Shown: positions 1 to 9,439, counted from the first letter of the stretch. The stretch: DNA of 64,000 nucleotides from Akkermansia sp. (GCA_017398355.1 JAFQGD010000032.1:1-64000), one strand, 5' to 3'. Translations and numbers: made by a program. The notes: generated by a model not told the origin, from the sequence alone.

Positions 1-134
1 AGTCGGGATTTCCCCTCGAACTTCCTCTCCCACGGTTCGTTACCTCCCCGCAGTTGTTCTTCAGGTCTGGGATTCCGCATCATCGCGGCTCCGCGCGGAC
101 TTTCACCGCAGTGCGCATATCGCGTCGGTCGTAC
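1..134 (-). mobile_element. Group II intron, probable class C, 5' end only (runs off the left edge)
   Basis: On the minus strand, the sequence starting at 134 begins GTACGACCG and about 30 bases later reads GGTGAAAGTCC. This layout matches the start of domain I in class C bacterial group II introns, which begin GUGYGNCC and carry GGUGARAGUCC at about the same distance. It continues with GAGGTAACGAACC-like text to the window edge. It starts exactly after the T-rich tail of the efflux operon terminator, which is where class C introns insert. The third base (A instead of G) departs from the GUGYG consensus. The reverse transcriptase/maturase gene would lie outside the window. The comparison is from memory of the Oceanobacillus class C intron, not from an alignment. 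Confidence 0.55.
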
Positions 135-169
135 AAAGAAAAGGCGCCAAACCGAAGTTCAGCGCCTTT
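135..169 (-). terminator. Intrinsic terminator of the RND efflux operon
   Basis: AAAGGCGC (140-147) pairs perfectly with GCGCCTTT (162-169). On the minus strand the stem is followed by TTTTCTTT. It lies 24 bases after the outer-membrane factor stop codon and ends the marR operon. Confidence 0.8.
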
Positions 170-192
170 GAAAGAACTAGCAGAAGCAAGCC

Positions 193-1587
193 TTACTGCT
201 GCCAACCTCCGCCCAGCTGGGTGTAGAGTGTGGGGATGCAAGAAGCATACTGGAAACGGTAGGATGCCAATTGCTTCTGCGCCGGAAAGAGCAGCAGTTG
301 GGCATCCAACACTTCGTAGTAGCTGGAAAGACCCTGCGTGTAGCGAGCTTTGGAAAGCTGGACACTTTCTTGGTATGCAGCTACAGCAGCTTCCTGCTTA
401 CGCATAATGTTGCGCAACTTTGTGCGCTGAATCAGCGTGGTGGAAATCTCGGACATGGCATCCAGCACGGCCTGTTCATACTCTGCCTTGGCAGCCAGGA
501 AAGCATCTCGCTTGGCGCGTTCATTGGCGCGGAGCTGCCCTGCTTGGAAAAGCGGGCCGGTGAGGTTGGCGCCAATCCCCCAGCCGGTACGATGCCCGAT
601 GATAGCATGGCGCAAATCGGCAGATGCCACACCGGCAGCACCTGTCAGACTAATGCTGGGGAAATAGCTGGCGATAGCCACACCCACCTCTGCGTTGGCT
701 TCGCGCATTTTTTGCTCCTTCGCGCGAATATCCGGGCGGCGGGCAAGAACATCTGCCGGAATACCGGAAGCCACCTTACTGGCATTGGCGAAAGATTGCA
801 AGCTGCCACCCCGCTTGATGTGTCCGGGCATGCGACCGGCAAGTGCAGAGAGCGTATTTTCCATTTCAGCTATCTGCATTTCCAAGGCGGGCACACCGGC
901 TTCCGCTGCGGCCAAGGCAGCTTCAGCCGAGGCTGTTTGCAGGCGATCTGCAACACCGGCAGACTGCTGGTCTTTGAAGAGCTGGAGCGTCTCGCGGTAT
1001 GACTCAACGGAGGCTCGGGTAATGCGCAATTGCTCATCAAGGAGAAGTAGCTGCAAATAACCGGTTGCTACCTGGCGCAGCAAAGATGCGCGCAGAGCGT
1101 TGAGCTGCTCCTGAGCGGCATCGGCAGAGGCCTCCGCACTCTCAACCTCTTTGCGAGTCTTCCCCCAGAGGTCCAACTCCCAAGACGCGGAAGCGGAGAT
1201 GGAGCCGGGGTTGGTTGTGACACCACCCATTTGGGCGATACCGGCACCGCCACTCTGGTTCATCCCCTTGCTGGTGGATGCACCGTAGCCAATCCACGGG
1301 AAGAGGGGGGCGCGAGCAATCGTCACGTACTGACGAGCTGCATCCACGTTATGCGCGAGTGCTTCAAGGCTACGGTTGTTTTCAAAAACATCCGTAAGCA
1401 GGTTCTGCAAGTTATGGTCGCGGAGAACCGATTGCCAGGGAAGCTCAGCCATGCTGCTGCCGCCAATGCCATCACCGCGAAATTCTGCGGGGACAGGCAT
1501 CTCAGGCTTGGTCCAGATTGGGCCGAAGGTGCAAGCCGTGGTAAAAGCGGCGGCACCGGCCAGAATCAGTATTGCTGTTTTATTCAT
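193..1587 (-). CDS. RND efflux outer-membrane factor lipoprotein (NodT/OprM family)
   Basis: This is the outer-membrane channel of a tripartite drug/solvent efflux pump (TolC/OprM superfamily). The 464 residues are normal for the family. The N-terminus is a lipoprotein signal with the lipobox TTAC, giving acylated Cys19. The LDLWGKTRKEVESAEASA stretch is typical of the first coiled-coil repeat, and a second OEP repeat follows (GLSSYYEVLDAQ near the C-terminus). It is the last gene of the marR-adaptor-pump-channel operon, 33 bases after the pump gene, and is followed by a clear terminator. The substrate cannot be read from sequence. Confidence 0.92.
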   Translation of the reverse strand: MNKTAILILAGAAAFTTACTFGPIWTKPEMPVPAEFRGDGIGGSSMAELPWQSVLRDHNLQNLLTDVFENNRSLEALAHNVDAARQYVTIARAPLFPWIGYGASTSKGMNQSGGAGIAQMGGVTTNPGSISASASWELDLWGKTRKEVESAEASADAAQEQLNALRASLLRQVATGYLQLLLLDEQLRITRASVESYRETLQLFKDQQSAGVADRLQTASAEAALAAAEAGVPALEMQIAEMENTLSALAGRMPGHIKRGGSLQSFANASKVASGIPADVLARRPDIRAKEQKMREANAEVGVAIASYFPSISLTGAAGVASADLRHAIIGHRTGWGIGANLTGPLFQAGQLRANERAKRDAFLAAKAEYEQAVLDAMSEISTTLIQRTKLRNIMRKQEAAVAAYQESVQLSKARYTQGLSSYYEVLDAQLLLFPAQKQLASYRFQYASCIPTLYTQLGGGWQQ

Positions 1588-1620
1588 TGTTGTTTGTCGG
1601 GGAGTTTATGAGAATTGATA

Positions 1621-4600
1621 TTAGTGAGAATCATTGCTAGAGGCTGCCAGATACTCGCGGGCACCCACTTCATCCGGGTCTTCCTTCAAATCATTAATCT
1701 TGAACTTAATGCGGAAGAGACGCATGATGAAGACGTAGGAACAGGGGATGAGGAATACACCCACCACCGTCGCCACGGTCATACCGGCTACCACCACAAC
1801 ACCAATGGAATTGCGTGCCATTGCGCCGGAACCACTGGAAAGCACCAGCGGGATACAACCCAAGATGAAGGCGAAAGATGTCATGATAATGGGGCGCAAA
1901 CGCAGGCGAGCCGCCGTGAGCGTAGACTCCATGAGGCTCTTGCCTCGTTCCATTTCCAAGTTAGCGAACTCCACAATCAGAATGGCGTTCTTGGCGGCAA
2001 GACCCACCAGCATCACCAAGCCCACTTGGGCATACAGGTTCAGCTCCAAGCCCCACACATACAAACCAATATATGCACCCAACACGGCGATGGGCACCGT
2101 CATGAACACGGAGATGGGCAAGGTCCATTTCTCATACAACGCAGCAAGAATAAGGAAGGCGAAGAAGCCGGACATGATGAAGATGGTACCAAGGCCCGTA
2201 CTGTTGCGCACCTTGTTTTCTTGGAAAGACATATCCTGGTAATCCATTCCCACCTTGGTCTTATCCATATTTTGCTCAAAGACCTCCTCCATGGCGTCCA
2301 TGAGCTGCTGGGTGGAGTATCCTTCGCGTGGCATCACATTGAGTTTGGCGGCATTGTAGCCGTTGTGATGCATCACGAATTCTGTATCAGCGATATCGTG
2401 GATGCTCACAATGGCATCCAGCGGCACTTTTTCACCCTTTTTGTTGATGACGAAGAAGCCCTTCATCTGCGCCAAATCCATGCGGTCTGCACCACGGGCT
2501 TGCATGAAAACCTGCCATTGCTGACCGAAGGCATTAAAGAAGTTCACGAAACTTGAGCCGTAGTAGGAGGCCAGCACACCGTAGGCATCGCTAATGCTCA
2601 CGCCGTACTTCTGGCATTTGGCGCGGTCCAAGGAGATGTGCTTCTGGGGCACATCTGCCATCATCATATCACGGCACATGGCCACCTCGGGGCGAGCACC
2701 GGCAGCCTGTTCAAATTTCTTGACCTGCTGATAGAGGAACTCCACGCCCTGGCCTTCCAAATCGGTAAGCACCAACGTCACACCATTGGCCGTACCTACA
2801 CCGGGAATAGCCGGGGGGATGAGTACCATGGAAACGCCGTCCAAACCGGCCATGTGACAACGAGCCTGCATGCGTTTCTGCACTTCGGCGGCAGATTCCG
2901 AACGCTCGCTCCAATCCTTGAGCTGCACGAATGCAATGGCAGCACCGGGGGTCTGCACCATGTTGAGGATGTTGACACCCACCACGGAGGTGAGGTTTTT
3001 AATAGCCGGCTCCGGGTTATCGGCTGTACCGGCCAAGGCATCTTCAAACTTCTTGGCCTGAACCAACGAACGCTGCAAGGAGGTCTCCGGCTTCATCACA
3101 AGCGCAGCCAGCAAGAAGCCCTGGTCTTCATCCGGCAGGAAAGCGCCGGGCACCTTGTCGCTCACAGGTTTGATAGCAAACCAGAAGAGCAGCAAAATGG
3201 GCATGGAGATGATAAGTTTGCGGGCCAAACCACCGCAAATCTTAGTATAGATACCGGCTGTGCAATCATAGCACTTGTTGAATATGCGGAAGAAAGGCTT
3301 AGCCAATCCATGATTCAACTTGAAAACAATACGGCGCAACGGATTCTTGGGTTCCGTATTTTCTTCCACCTTGCTCTTAAGCATAAGTGCGCACAATGCC
3401 GGCGACAGAGTCAATGCATTGAATGCGGAAATGAGCATCGAAATAGCAATGGTGATAGCGAACTGCTTGAACAGTGTACCGGTGATACCTTCCAACATGA
3501 GGGAGGGCAGGAACACAGCGGCCAACACCAAGGCAATGGCGATTACGGGGCCACTCACTTCCTGCATGGCGGCAAAGGATGCCATGCGGGGATTAAGCCC
3601 CTTTTCAATATGGTGCTGCACAGCTTCCACTACCACAATGGCATCGTCTACCACCAAACCAATGGCCAACACCATACCCAACAAGGAAATCGTGTTGAGA
3701 GTGAATCCCAACAGAGGGAACACACAGAAGGTGGACACCAACGACACGGGCACTGCAATCAGCGGAATGACTGTGGCGCGCCAGCTCTGCAAGAAAAGGA
3801 ACACCACCAAGGCAACCAGCACGATGGCTTCAATGAAAGTCTGCTTGATTTCCTCAATGGAATAGCGCACAGCCGTTGTAGTATCAAGGGAGCATGTACC
3901 CTCAATACCGGGAGGCAATGCCTTAGATTCCAACAATTTATTAACTCGGTCCACCGTTGCAATAGCATTGGAACCGGGAGATTGGAAAATCACAACACTG
4001 GCAGCAACCTTGCGGTTCAGGCGGCCCGTCACAGAGTAGTCTGCCGAGCCCAGCTCGATGGTGGCAATATCTTTCAGGAACACCACCTCATCCCCCTTCT
4101 GGCGCACGATGATGTTTTCAAACTGCTCCGGGGTAGAAAGGCGGCCTTCTGTACGAATGGTAACTGTCGTTTCCTGACCGGCCGGCACGGGGTCTGCACC
4201 AACCTTACCACCGGGATTCGTCACGTTCTGCTGGCGGATGGCCCCCTGCACTTCGTTAATAGAAATGCCGAAGTGTGACATCTTGACCGTGTTGAGCCAG
4301 ATGCGAATGGCATAACGACCGGCACCATACACGGTAACTTCACCCACACCGGGCACGCGTTTGATTTCATCCATCAGCTTCACCTGCGCGTAGTTTGCCA
4401 AGTCAACGGCATCGTACGATCCATCAGGCGAAGTGAGGGAGTAAATCATGATGGGCAAACCCGGCTGCTGGCGGATGGTGATGCCGGAGTTGAGCACCTC
4501 CGTAGGCACCTGAGACTGGGCCTGACCGTAGCGCATGTTGGTGAGCACTTGGTCCAAGTCCGTATCCGAGCCGGGCTCGAAAACGACCTGCAAGTTGTAC

Positions 4601-4860
4601 ACACCATTGTTGGAGGACACGGAGGACATATAGTCCATGTGCTGCACACCATTCATTTGGCGCTCAATGGGAGTACCCACAGAATCAGCCACAGCTTGGG
4701 CATCTGCACCGGGATATACGGCCGTCAGGTTAATCGTTCGTGGGGTAATCTCCGGGTACTGCTCAATGGGCAGATTCAACAGGCAGACCACACCCAACAC
4801 GGTGGTAAGCACAGCGATAACTGTGGCAATTACCGGGTGTTTGATGAAATAAGCACTCAT
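1621..4860 (-). CDS. RND multidrug efflux inner-membrane pump (HAE-1, AcrB/MexB family)
   Basis: This is a proton-driven inner-membrane transporter that exports hydrophobic compounds through the adaptor and outer-membrane channel encoded beside it. Its 1079 residues fit the full HAE-1 length. It starts MSAYFIKHPV, as most AcrB homologues do. The proton-relay residues are present: GLVVDDAIVVVE in TM4 (Asp405/Asp406) and a TM10 lysine in VGLAAKNAILIVEFA. The periplasmic porter motifs (GADAQAVADSVGTPIE near residue 51) are intact. It sits 42 bases after the adaptor gene and should be repressed by MarR. Family assignment is secure; a specific gene name is not justified. Confidence 0.95.
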   Translation of the reverse strand: MSAYFIKHPVIATVIAVLTTVLGVVCLLNLPIEQYPEITPRTINLTAVYPGADAQAVADSVGTPIERQMNGVQHMDYMSSVSSNNGVYNLQVVFEPGSDTDLDQVLTNMRYGQAQSQVPTEVLNSGITIRQQPGLPIMIYSLTSPDGSYDAVDLANYAQVKLMDEIKRVPGVGEVTVYGAGRYAIRIWLNTVKMSHFGISINEVQGAIRQQNVTNPGGKVGADPVPAGQETTVTIRTEGRLSTPEQFENIIVRQKGDEVVFLKDIATIELGSADYSVTGRLNRKVAASVVIFQSPGSNAIATVDRVNKLLESKALPPGIEGTCSLDTTTAVRYSIEEIKQTFIEAIVLVALVVFLFLQSWRATVIPLIAVPVSLVSTFCVFPLLGFTLNTISLLGMVLAIGLVVDDAIVVVEAVQHHIEKGLNPRMASFAAMQEVSGPVIAIALVLAAVFLPSLMLEGITGTLFKQFAITIAISMLISAFNALTLSPALCALMLKSKVEENTEPKNPLRRIVFKLNHGLAKPFFRIFNKCYDCTAGIYTKICGGLARKLIISMPILLLFWFAIKPVSDKVPGAFLPDEDQGFLLAALVMKPETSLQRSLVQAKKFEDALAGTADNPEPAIKNLTSVVGVNILNMVQTPGAAIAFVQLKDWSERSESAAEVQKRMQARCHMAGLDGVSMVLIPPAIPGVGTANGVTLVLTDLEGQGVEFLYQQVKKFEQAAGARPEVAMCRDMMMADVPQKHISLDRAKCQKYGVSISDAYGVLASYYGSSFVNFFNAFGQQWQVFMQARGADRMDLAQMKGFFVINKKGEKVPLDAIVSIHDIADTEFVMHHNGYNAAKLNVMPREGYSTQQLMDAMEEVFEQNMDKTKVGMDYQDMSFQENKVRNSTGLGTIFIMSGFFAFLILAALYEKWTLPISVFMTVPIAVLGAYIGLYVWGLELNLYAQVGLVMLVGLAAKNAILIVEFANLEMERGKSLMESTLTAARLRLRPIIMTSFAFILGCIPLVLSSGSGAMARNSIGVVVVAGMTVATVVGVFLIPCSYVFIMRLFRIKFKINDLKEDPDEVGAREYLAASSNDSH

Positions 4861-4902
4861 GGTTTCTGTATACTATGTTCTCAACCTTGAGAGAGACCGT
4901 TC

Positions 4903-6339
4903 TTACTCCTCGGATTCAGCTGTAACGGAAGGAGTGGTAGACACCGGGCGCTCATACGTATACTGGCGGGGATTGGGCGCCACAGATGCGAATCCACCCT
5001 TAGCCCCGGCCTTCTTCATACCCAAGTTGATGTTGGCATAAATCTGAGCCATCTGACCACCTTCAACGATGACGGGTACATCCAGCGGATTATCATATCC
5101 AATACCGCTGAGGATTTCTTCCAGCCCCAACTTGTTACCCTTTTCATCGTAAATGGTACGAGCCGTCACGACTTGCATGGGCATCTTCACCGTAGAACCA
5201 TCCCCGTTGGGCATATCCAATTCAATTTCTTGCCCCAAGATAACATCAATACCATGGGGGAGATTATCCGGCCCCACCACATAGATGAAACGGTGATTCA
5301 TGGAAGAAAGAATAGCAGCCTTGGGCACCAAGAAAGCATCCTTCACCTCACCCACTTGCGCACGAATCTGCACAGATGCACCGGAGCGCAGGCGCAGTTC
5401 CTTGTTGGGGATAGCACCAATGAAATTGACCGTACCGGTAGAGGTGTTCACCTCACTATCCATGGTGCGAACAGAGCCCTTCTCCTTGTACAAGGTGCCA
5501 TCTTCCAAGATGACATCAAACTTTGTGAAAGGAGAAGCCATATCTTCACCGGCGCGGAATTTGGTCTGTGTCACAATGTCCAGCACGTGCTTACCCGTCA
5601 CCATAAAGTCCACACGAATGGGATCAATCGAGCTCATGCGGGTGAGGGTGACTGCCCCGGGGGATACGTGGTCACCCAAGCTCACGGTGGCAGCGGAGGC
5701 ATAGCCATCAAAAGGAGCCTTAATGGAGCAGCGGTCCAAATTAATGCGGGCGGTTTCCAGCGAGGCTTCCGCCTGTTTCACATTGGAATGCATAGCAGCC
5801 AAAACTGCGGCACAACGGCGCTTGGCATGCTCTGCATCTTTGAATGTTTTTTCGGACACAGAACCACTCTTCACCAGTTCGGTATAACGGTCCAAATCCT
5901 GCTGTGCCTGTATATCGGCCACCTCTGCCTGCAACACCGCAGAGCGTGCGGCATCCAAATTGGCCTCTGACATAGCCACTGCGGCTCGGTACGTCACATC
6001 ATCAATGCGGAAAAGCACGTCTCCTTTCTTGCAGGGGGAGCCGTCTATGTAAAGTTTCTCCACAATTTTTCCGGATACTTCCGGCTTGATATCAGCTTGC
6101 TCTGTACCACGCAACTGACCAAACCAAGTTGCGTACACAGGGACCGTTTGTTGCTGCAATTTCATCACAGACACACTCAACGGCGGCATTTGCTGCTGTT
6201 GTTGCTGCTCGCCACCAAAAAAATCATTGCAGAAGCGCTCAAAGAAGCTAGGTTTACCATCCTTGCTCTCCCCACAGCCGGTCAAGCCGGTTACAAGCAG
6301 CCCGCTCAATGCCAATTTTATTATTGTATTTACTTTCAT
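4903..6339 (-). CDS. RND efflux periplasmic adaptor (AcrA/MexA family lipoprotein)
   Basis: This membrane fusion protein links the RND pump to the outer-membrane channel. The 478 residues begin with a lipoprotein signal (LVTGLTGC). A low-complexity Gln run (GGEQQQQQQMPP) follows around residues 43-52, then the first lipoyl half (VSGKIVEKLYIDGSPCKKGD), an alpha-hairpin rich in Ala/Glu, the second lipoyl half (RCSIKAPFDGYASA) and the beta-barrel. The Gln run is encoded by imperfect CTG/TTG-type triplets on the plus strand, so its length may vary between strains. It lies 18 bases after marR. Confidence 0.93.
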   Translation of the reverse strand: MKVNTIIKLALSGLLVTGLTGCGESKDGKPSFFERFCNDFFGGEQQQQQQMPPLSVSVMKLQQQTVPVYATWFGQLRGTEQADIKPEVSGKIVEKLYIDGSPCKKGDVLFRIDDVTYRAAVAMSEANLDAARSAVLQAEVADIQAQQDLDRYTELVKSGSVSEKTFKDAEHAKRRCAAVLAAMHSNVKQAEASLETARINLDRCSIKAPFDGYASAATVSLGDHVSPGAVTLTRMSSIDPIRVDFMVTGKHVLDIVTQTKFRAGEDMASPFTKFDVILEDGTLYKEKGSVRTMDSEVNTSTGTVNFIGAIPNKELRLRSGASVQIRAQVGEVKDAFLVPKAAILSSMNHRFIYVVGPDNLPHGIDVILGQEIELDMPNGDGSTVKMPMQVVTARTIYDEKGNKLGLEEILSGIGYDNPLDVPVIVEGGQMAQIYANINLGMKKAGAKGGFASVAPNPRQYTYERPVSTTPSVTAESEE

Positions 6340-6357
6340 TGTATATTGATTATAAAG

Positions 6358-6786
6358 TTATCTTGCTATATTTGCATACATCTTGTGCAAAACGCGGGAA
6401 ACCAGTGCCTGCTCTTCTTCGCTGATTCCTTGCAAAAGCTGAGCATGCATATCTCTTATGCTTTGCTCCATGTCATTCTTCATCTGGGCGCTCTTTTCCG
6501 TCAGGTAGGCGTTCTTCACTCGGGCATCTGTATCATCATGGGCGGTTCGTACAAACCCCTTCTCTTCCAGACGCTGCAGCAAGCCCTTGACGGTTGTGTG
6601 GCTCACGCCCAAATAGCGCCCCAAATCGCGCTGTGATACCGGCCCTCCACCGCATGCCTCCATATACATCAACACCCGGCACTGCGGTGCCGTAAGAAGG
6701 CTTGCCATACGTGGCGCAAACAGACTGGAAACACGATCCGTTATCATCTTCATCATGAAGCTGATACTCTGTTCATTTGCCTTCAT
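6358..6786 (-). CDS. MarR-family transcriptional repressor of the efflux operon
   Basis: A 142-residue winged-helix regulator with typical MarR length and order. The recognition helix is in SHTTVKGLLQRLEEKGFV, and the wing follows with the DDTDARVKNAYLTEKS pattern (usual form DxRxxxxxLT). It is the first gene of the efflux operon. A perfect 18-bp palindrome lies between its -35 and -10 boxes, so autorepression relieved by a pump substrate is the obvious model. The ligand is not predictable. Confidence 0.9.
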   Translation of the reverse strand: MKANEQSISFMMKMITDRVSSLFAPRMASLLTAPQCRVLMYMEACGGGPVSQRDLGRYLGVSHTTVKGLLQRLEEKGFVRTAHDDTDARVKNAYLTEKSAQMKNDMEQSIRDMHAQLLQGISEEEQALVSRVLHKMYANIAR

Positions 6787-6814
6787 CTCGTGCTTATTTT
6801 TATGCTTTTTCTTA

Positions 6815-6844
6815 ATTATGAAGCATGCTTCATACCACAGACAA
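6815..6844 (-). promoter_or_regulatory. marR operon promoter with an 18-bp palindromic operator
   Basis: On the minus strand, TTGTCT (6839-6844) and CATAAT (6815-6820) are separated by 18 bases. The perfect palindrome TATGAAGCATGCTTCATA (6817-6834) fills most of that spacer and overlaps the -10 box. Its size and symmetry fit a MarR dimer, and bound repressor would block RNA polymerase directly. Confidence 0.75.
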
Positions 6845-6914
6845 AGTTTACCAACGAGGGTGGCTCAAGTCAAGAAAAAAGGGGGGCATTTTTCGTCACT
6901 TCACCGGTTGTTTT

Positions 6915-7172
6915 TTAGTACGTCGCCTGCCTACGAGTACGGAAAAAAGCCGCTACATCAGTCACCTTTCCGGAATTCAGCTCCGCCAGCAGCGCATCGC
7001 GCTCAGCCAGAGCAGCTTTGCAGCTTGACTCGGGGGTTCCGAACGTTTTATCCGAGTAATAACGCACATAGCGCTCTTTATTGCGCGTGATGCAAAGCCG
7101 CCATCCACAAAAAGTGTACCCACCACCCTTTTCTTTTTCATATCGGCTAATGTATTTGTGCTTGTTTTCCAT
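6915..7172 (-). CDS. Small protein with an AP2-like DNA-binding fold (85 aa, hypothetical)
   Basis: I do not recognise an exact family. The order YISRYEKEKGGGYTFCGWRL, then basic/aromatic residues, then FGTPESSCKAALAERDALL resembles AP2-type domains: three strands ending in a G(Y/W) motif, then an Ala-rich helix. Such domains are found in bacterial integrases and homing endonucleases. The protein is basic and rich in Arg/Tyr. A well-formed promoter (TTGACC, 17 bp, TAATCT) ends six bases before the ATG, which supports a real, leaderless gene. It stands alone between recG and the marR operon. A second ORF in another frame over the same bases looks like a shadow. Confidence 0.55.
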   Translation of the reverse strand: MENKHKYISRYEKEKGGGYTFCGWRLCITRNKERYVRYYSDKTFGTPESSCKAALAERDALLAELNSGKVTDVAAFFRTRRQATY

Positions 7173-7178
7173 ACCGCC

Positions 7179-7207
7179 AGATTAGCAATTTTTTGATGTT
7201 CGGTCAA
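7179..7207 (-). promoter_or_regulatory. Promoter of the AP2-like small gene, predicted leaderless
   Basis: TTGACC (7202-7207), 17-bp spacer, TAATCT (7179-7184) on the minus strand. Only six bases separate the -10 box from the ATG at 7172, so transcription should start at or next to the start codon. Confidence 0.65.
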
Positions 7208-7306
7208 GCGTTTTGTTTGCTTTTTTTAATAATTTTATAATGTTATACGTTTTTAATCCATAACTTTCATTAAAACAGAAGTACAAAAAGGGTAACGAGG
7301 GCAAAA

Positions 7307-9439
7307 TTACCCAATAACGGAAAGAGAAGACTCGGTCGCGACAAGACTGCGGAGATGTTGATGCCTAGGCAACAGCAACTCCGGGTCAGAATCCAGGATT
7401 TGCGTAGCATCCCGATTAGCGCGGTGGATAAGCCTTGCATCGGAAAGCCACTCAGCAAAGCGGACGGCGCCTAAGCCACTCTGTTCCGTTCCCAAGACAT
7501 CCCCCGGGCCACGGAGTCGGAAATCCTCTTCCGCAATTTCAAAGCCATTGAGAGTGCGGCACAGGACCTCCAATTTTTCGCGTCCCGGCTCACCGGGTTT
7601 TGATTTAGAGAGGAGAATACAGTAACTTTTGTGAGCACCGCGCCCGATACGCCCGCGCAGTTGGTGCAGCTGCGAAAGGCCAAAGCTATCCGCATCATTG
7701 ATAAGCATGATAGTCGCATTCGGCACGTCTACCCCCACCTCCACCACAGTAGTGGCAATAAGCAAATGGGTTTCATTCGCGCGGAAAGCAGCCATCACAG
7801 CATCTTTTTCATCTGCACTCATGCGCCCATGCAACAAGCCCATTGGCTCATCCGGGAAGACCGTTTTCCAATGCTCCAGCTGTGCCGTAGCAGATTTGCG
7901 CTCACTCGCCTCGCTATCCTCAATAAGCGGGGAGACGATGTAAATTTGGCGACCGGCAGCCAACTCGGATTGCATAAAAGCCACGATTCGCTTCATATTG
8001 TCCGGGTTGCGCATGGCCGTGATAATTTCGCCACGGCCGGCGGGCAATTCATCGATGACGGAAACATCTAAATCCCCATACAAAGTAAGGGTAAGTGTGC
8101 GGGGAATGGGGGTGGCCGTCATCACCAGTACATCTGGGTTATGACCACAGTTAATAAACGTTTCTCTCTGCAACACCCCAAATTTATGCTGCTCGTCTAT
8201 GACCGCGAGTCCCAAATCCACAGGGCGATTTTTCTTGTACAACAAAGCGTGGGTACCCACAATAATGCGGGGTGTCGTATCCCCTTCCATTTCTGCCAAG
8301 TAGTCTGTATCATCAGCCCTAGCAGCAGTGCGCAGCGATACCCGCACATCCATACCGCGCAACAGACGACAAAAATTATGATAATGTTGCTCTGCCAAAA
8401 TCTGCGTTGGGGCAATCATTGCCGCCGTGTGTCCACTTTCCACAGCCAACAACATGGCACAAAGCGCCACAAGTGTCTTGCCACTCCCCACATCCCCCTG
8501 CAAAAGCCGGTTCATTTGCCTCGGAGAAGCCATGTCGGCGCGTATCTCTGCCACACATCGCTTTTGTGCCTGCGTGAGGGCAAAAGGAAGCGACGCCTGC
8601 AATTCTTCCAAATATCCATCGCTTGTGGCAGTAATTTGTCCGCTCTGTTCTTGATTTCTCCGCCGCCGCCAAGCCACACGGAATTGCTGCAAAAAGCACT
8701 CTGCCAAGGCAAAACGCATGCGCGCCTTGCGGCTGCTTTCCTCCGTCTCCGGGAAATGCAAATCCAGCAAGGCTTGGCGATAGGGATAAGCGGGGGCCAC
8801 ATCATATACCGGTGGAGCAACCTCCTGCGCAAGCTCACGCAACATACGCCACACAATGGAGCGGTAACTCCGCATTGCAAGCCCTGAAATAGCACGATAA
8901 ACCGGCACTATACGTCCGGTATGAACCCGTTCCTGCCCCTCAGCGGGCGCCACAAGGGGTGCCACACTACCACCAAGAGCAATTTCCGCCAATCTCAGCC
9001 CGGCATCCTCCTCTTCCATCACTTCAAAATCAGGGTTACTCATCGTGAGCTTTCCCCCGAACACTTTCACCTTACCATAGATAGAGAGCTTCATGCCGGT
9101 GGCTATCAATTTAGCTACGTATGGCATGTTGAACCAGCGCAAATACAAACGCGCACCGTAGGGGTTCCCCTCCTCTCCTACCGTAACTTCATAATACCGT
9201 TTGTATGAAAAGCGCCACCCCGCGCTGTACACATGCACGCTGAGGCTATATGTTTCGCCATTTACCAGAGATGCCAGCGGAGCCGATACGCGCCTATCCT
9301 CATATCGCCTAGGTACACGGTGCAACACATCTGCCACCGTCTCCAGCCCTGCCGCCGACAGCGCCTTGCGCTCTCGATCCGAGAGCCATTCCACCGCCTT
9401 CAGATTCGCACCCGGCACAAGCTCGTCTCCCCTTTGCAT
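7307..9439 (-). CDS. recG: ATP-dependent DNA helicase RecG
   Basis: RecG remodels stalled replication forks and branch-migrates Holliday junctions. The 710 residues carry an N-terminal wedge/OB domain (AVEWLSDRERKALSAAGLET), Walker A LLQGDVGSGKT, motif II VIDEQHKFGV (DEQH, as in RecG), TATPIPRTL, and the motif VI region QLRGRIGRGAHKSY. An in-frame extension upstream would add 23 residues, but the ATG at 9439 shares its A with the TGA of the amidase gene (TGATG). That indicates translational coupling and fixes the start there. The protein is slightly longer than E. coli RecG. Confidence 0.95.
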   Translation of the reverse strand: MQRGDELVPGANLKAVEWLSDRERKALSAAGLETVADVLHRVPRRYEDRRVSAPLASLVNGETYSLSVHVYSAGWRFSYKRYYEVTVGEEGNPYGARLYLRWFNMPYVAKLIATGMKLSIYGKVKVFGGKLTMSNPDFEVMEEEDAGLRLAEIALGGSVAPLVAPAEGQERVHTGRIVPVYRAISGLAMRSYRSIVWRMLRELAQEVAPPVYDVAPAYPYRQALLDLHFPETEESSRKARMRFALAECFLQQFRVAWRRRRNQEQSGQITATSDGYLEELQASLPFALTQAQKRCVAEIRADMASPRQMNRLLQGDVGSGKTLVALCAMLLAVESGHTAAMIAPTQILAEQHYHNFCRLLRGMDVRVSLRTAARADDTDYLAEMEGDTTPRIIVGTHALLYKKNRPVDLGLAVIDEQHKFGVLQRETFINCGHNPDVLVMTATPIPRTLTLTLYGDLDVSVIDELPAGRGEIITAMRNPDNMKRIVAFMQSELAAGRQIYIVSPLIEDSEASERKSATAQLEHWKTVFPDEPMGLLHGRMSADEKDAVMAAFRANETHLLIATTVVEVGVDVPNATIMLINDADSFGLSQLHQLRGRIGRGAHKSYCILLSKSKPGEPGREKLEVLCRTLNGFEIAEEDFRLRGPGDVLGTEQSGLGAVRFAEWLSDARLIHRANRDATQILDSDPELLLPRHQHLRSLVATESSLSVIG

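Noticed and set aside
54-407. Plus-strand ORFs over the left edge
   Set aside because: They run through the intron end, the terminator and the antisense of the outer-membrane factor, with no protein-family features.
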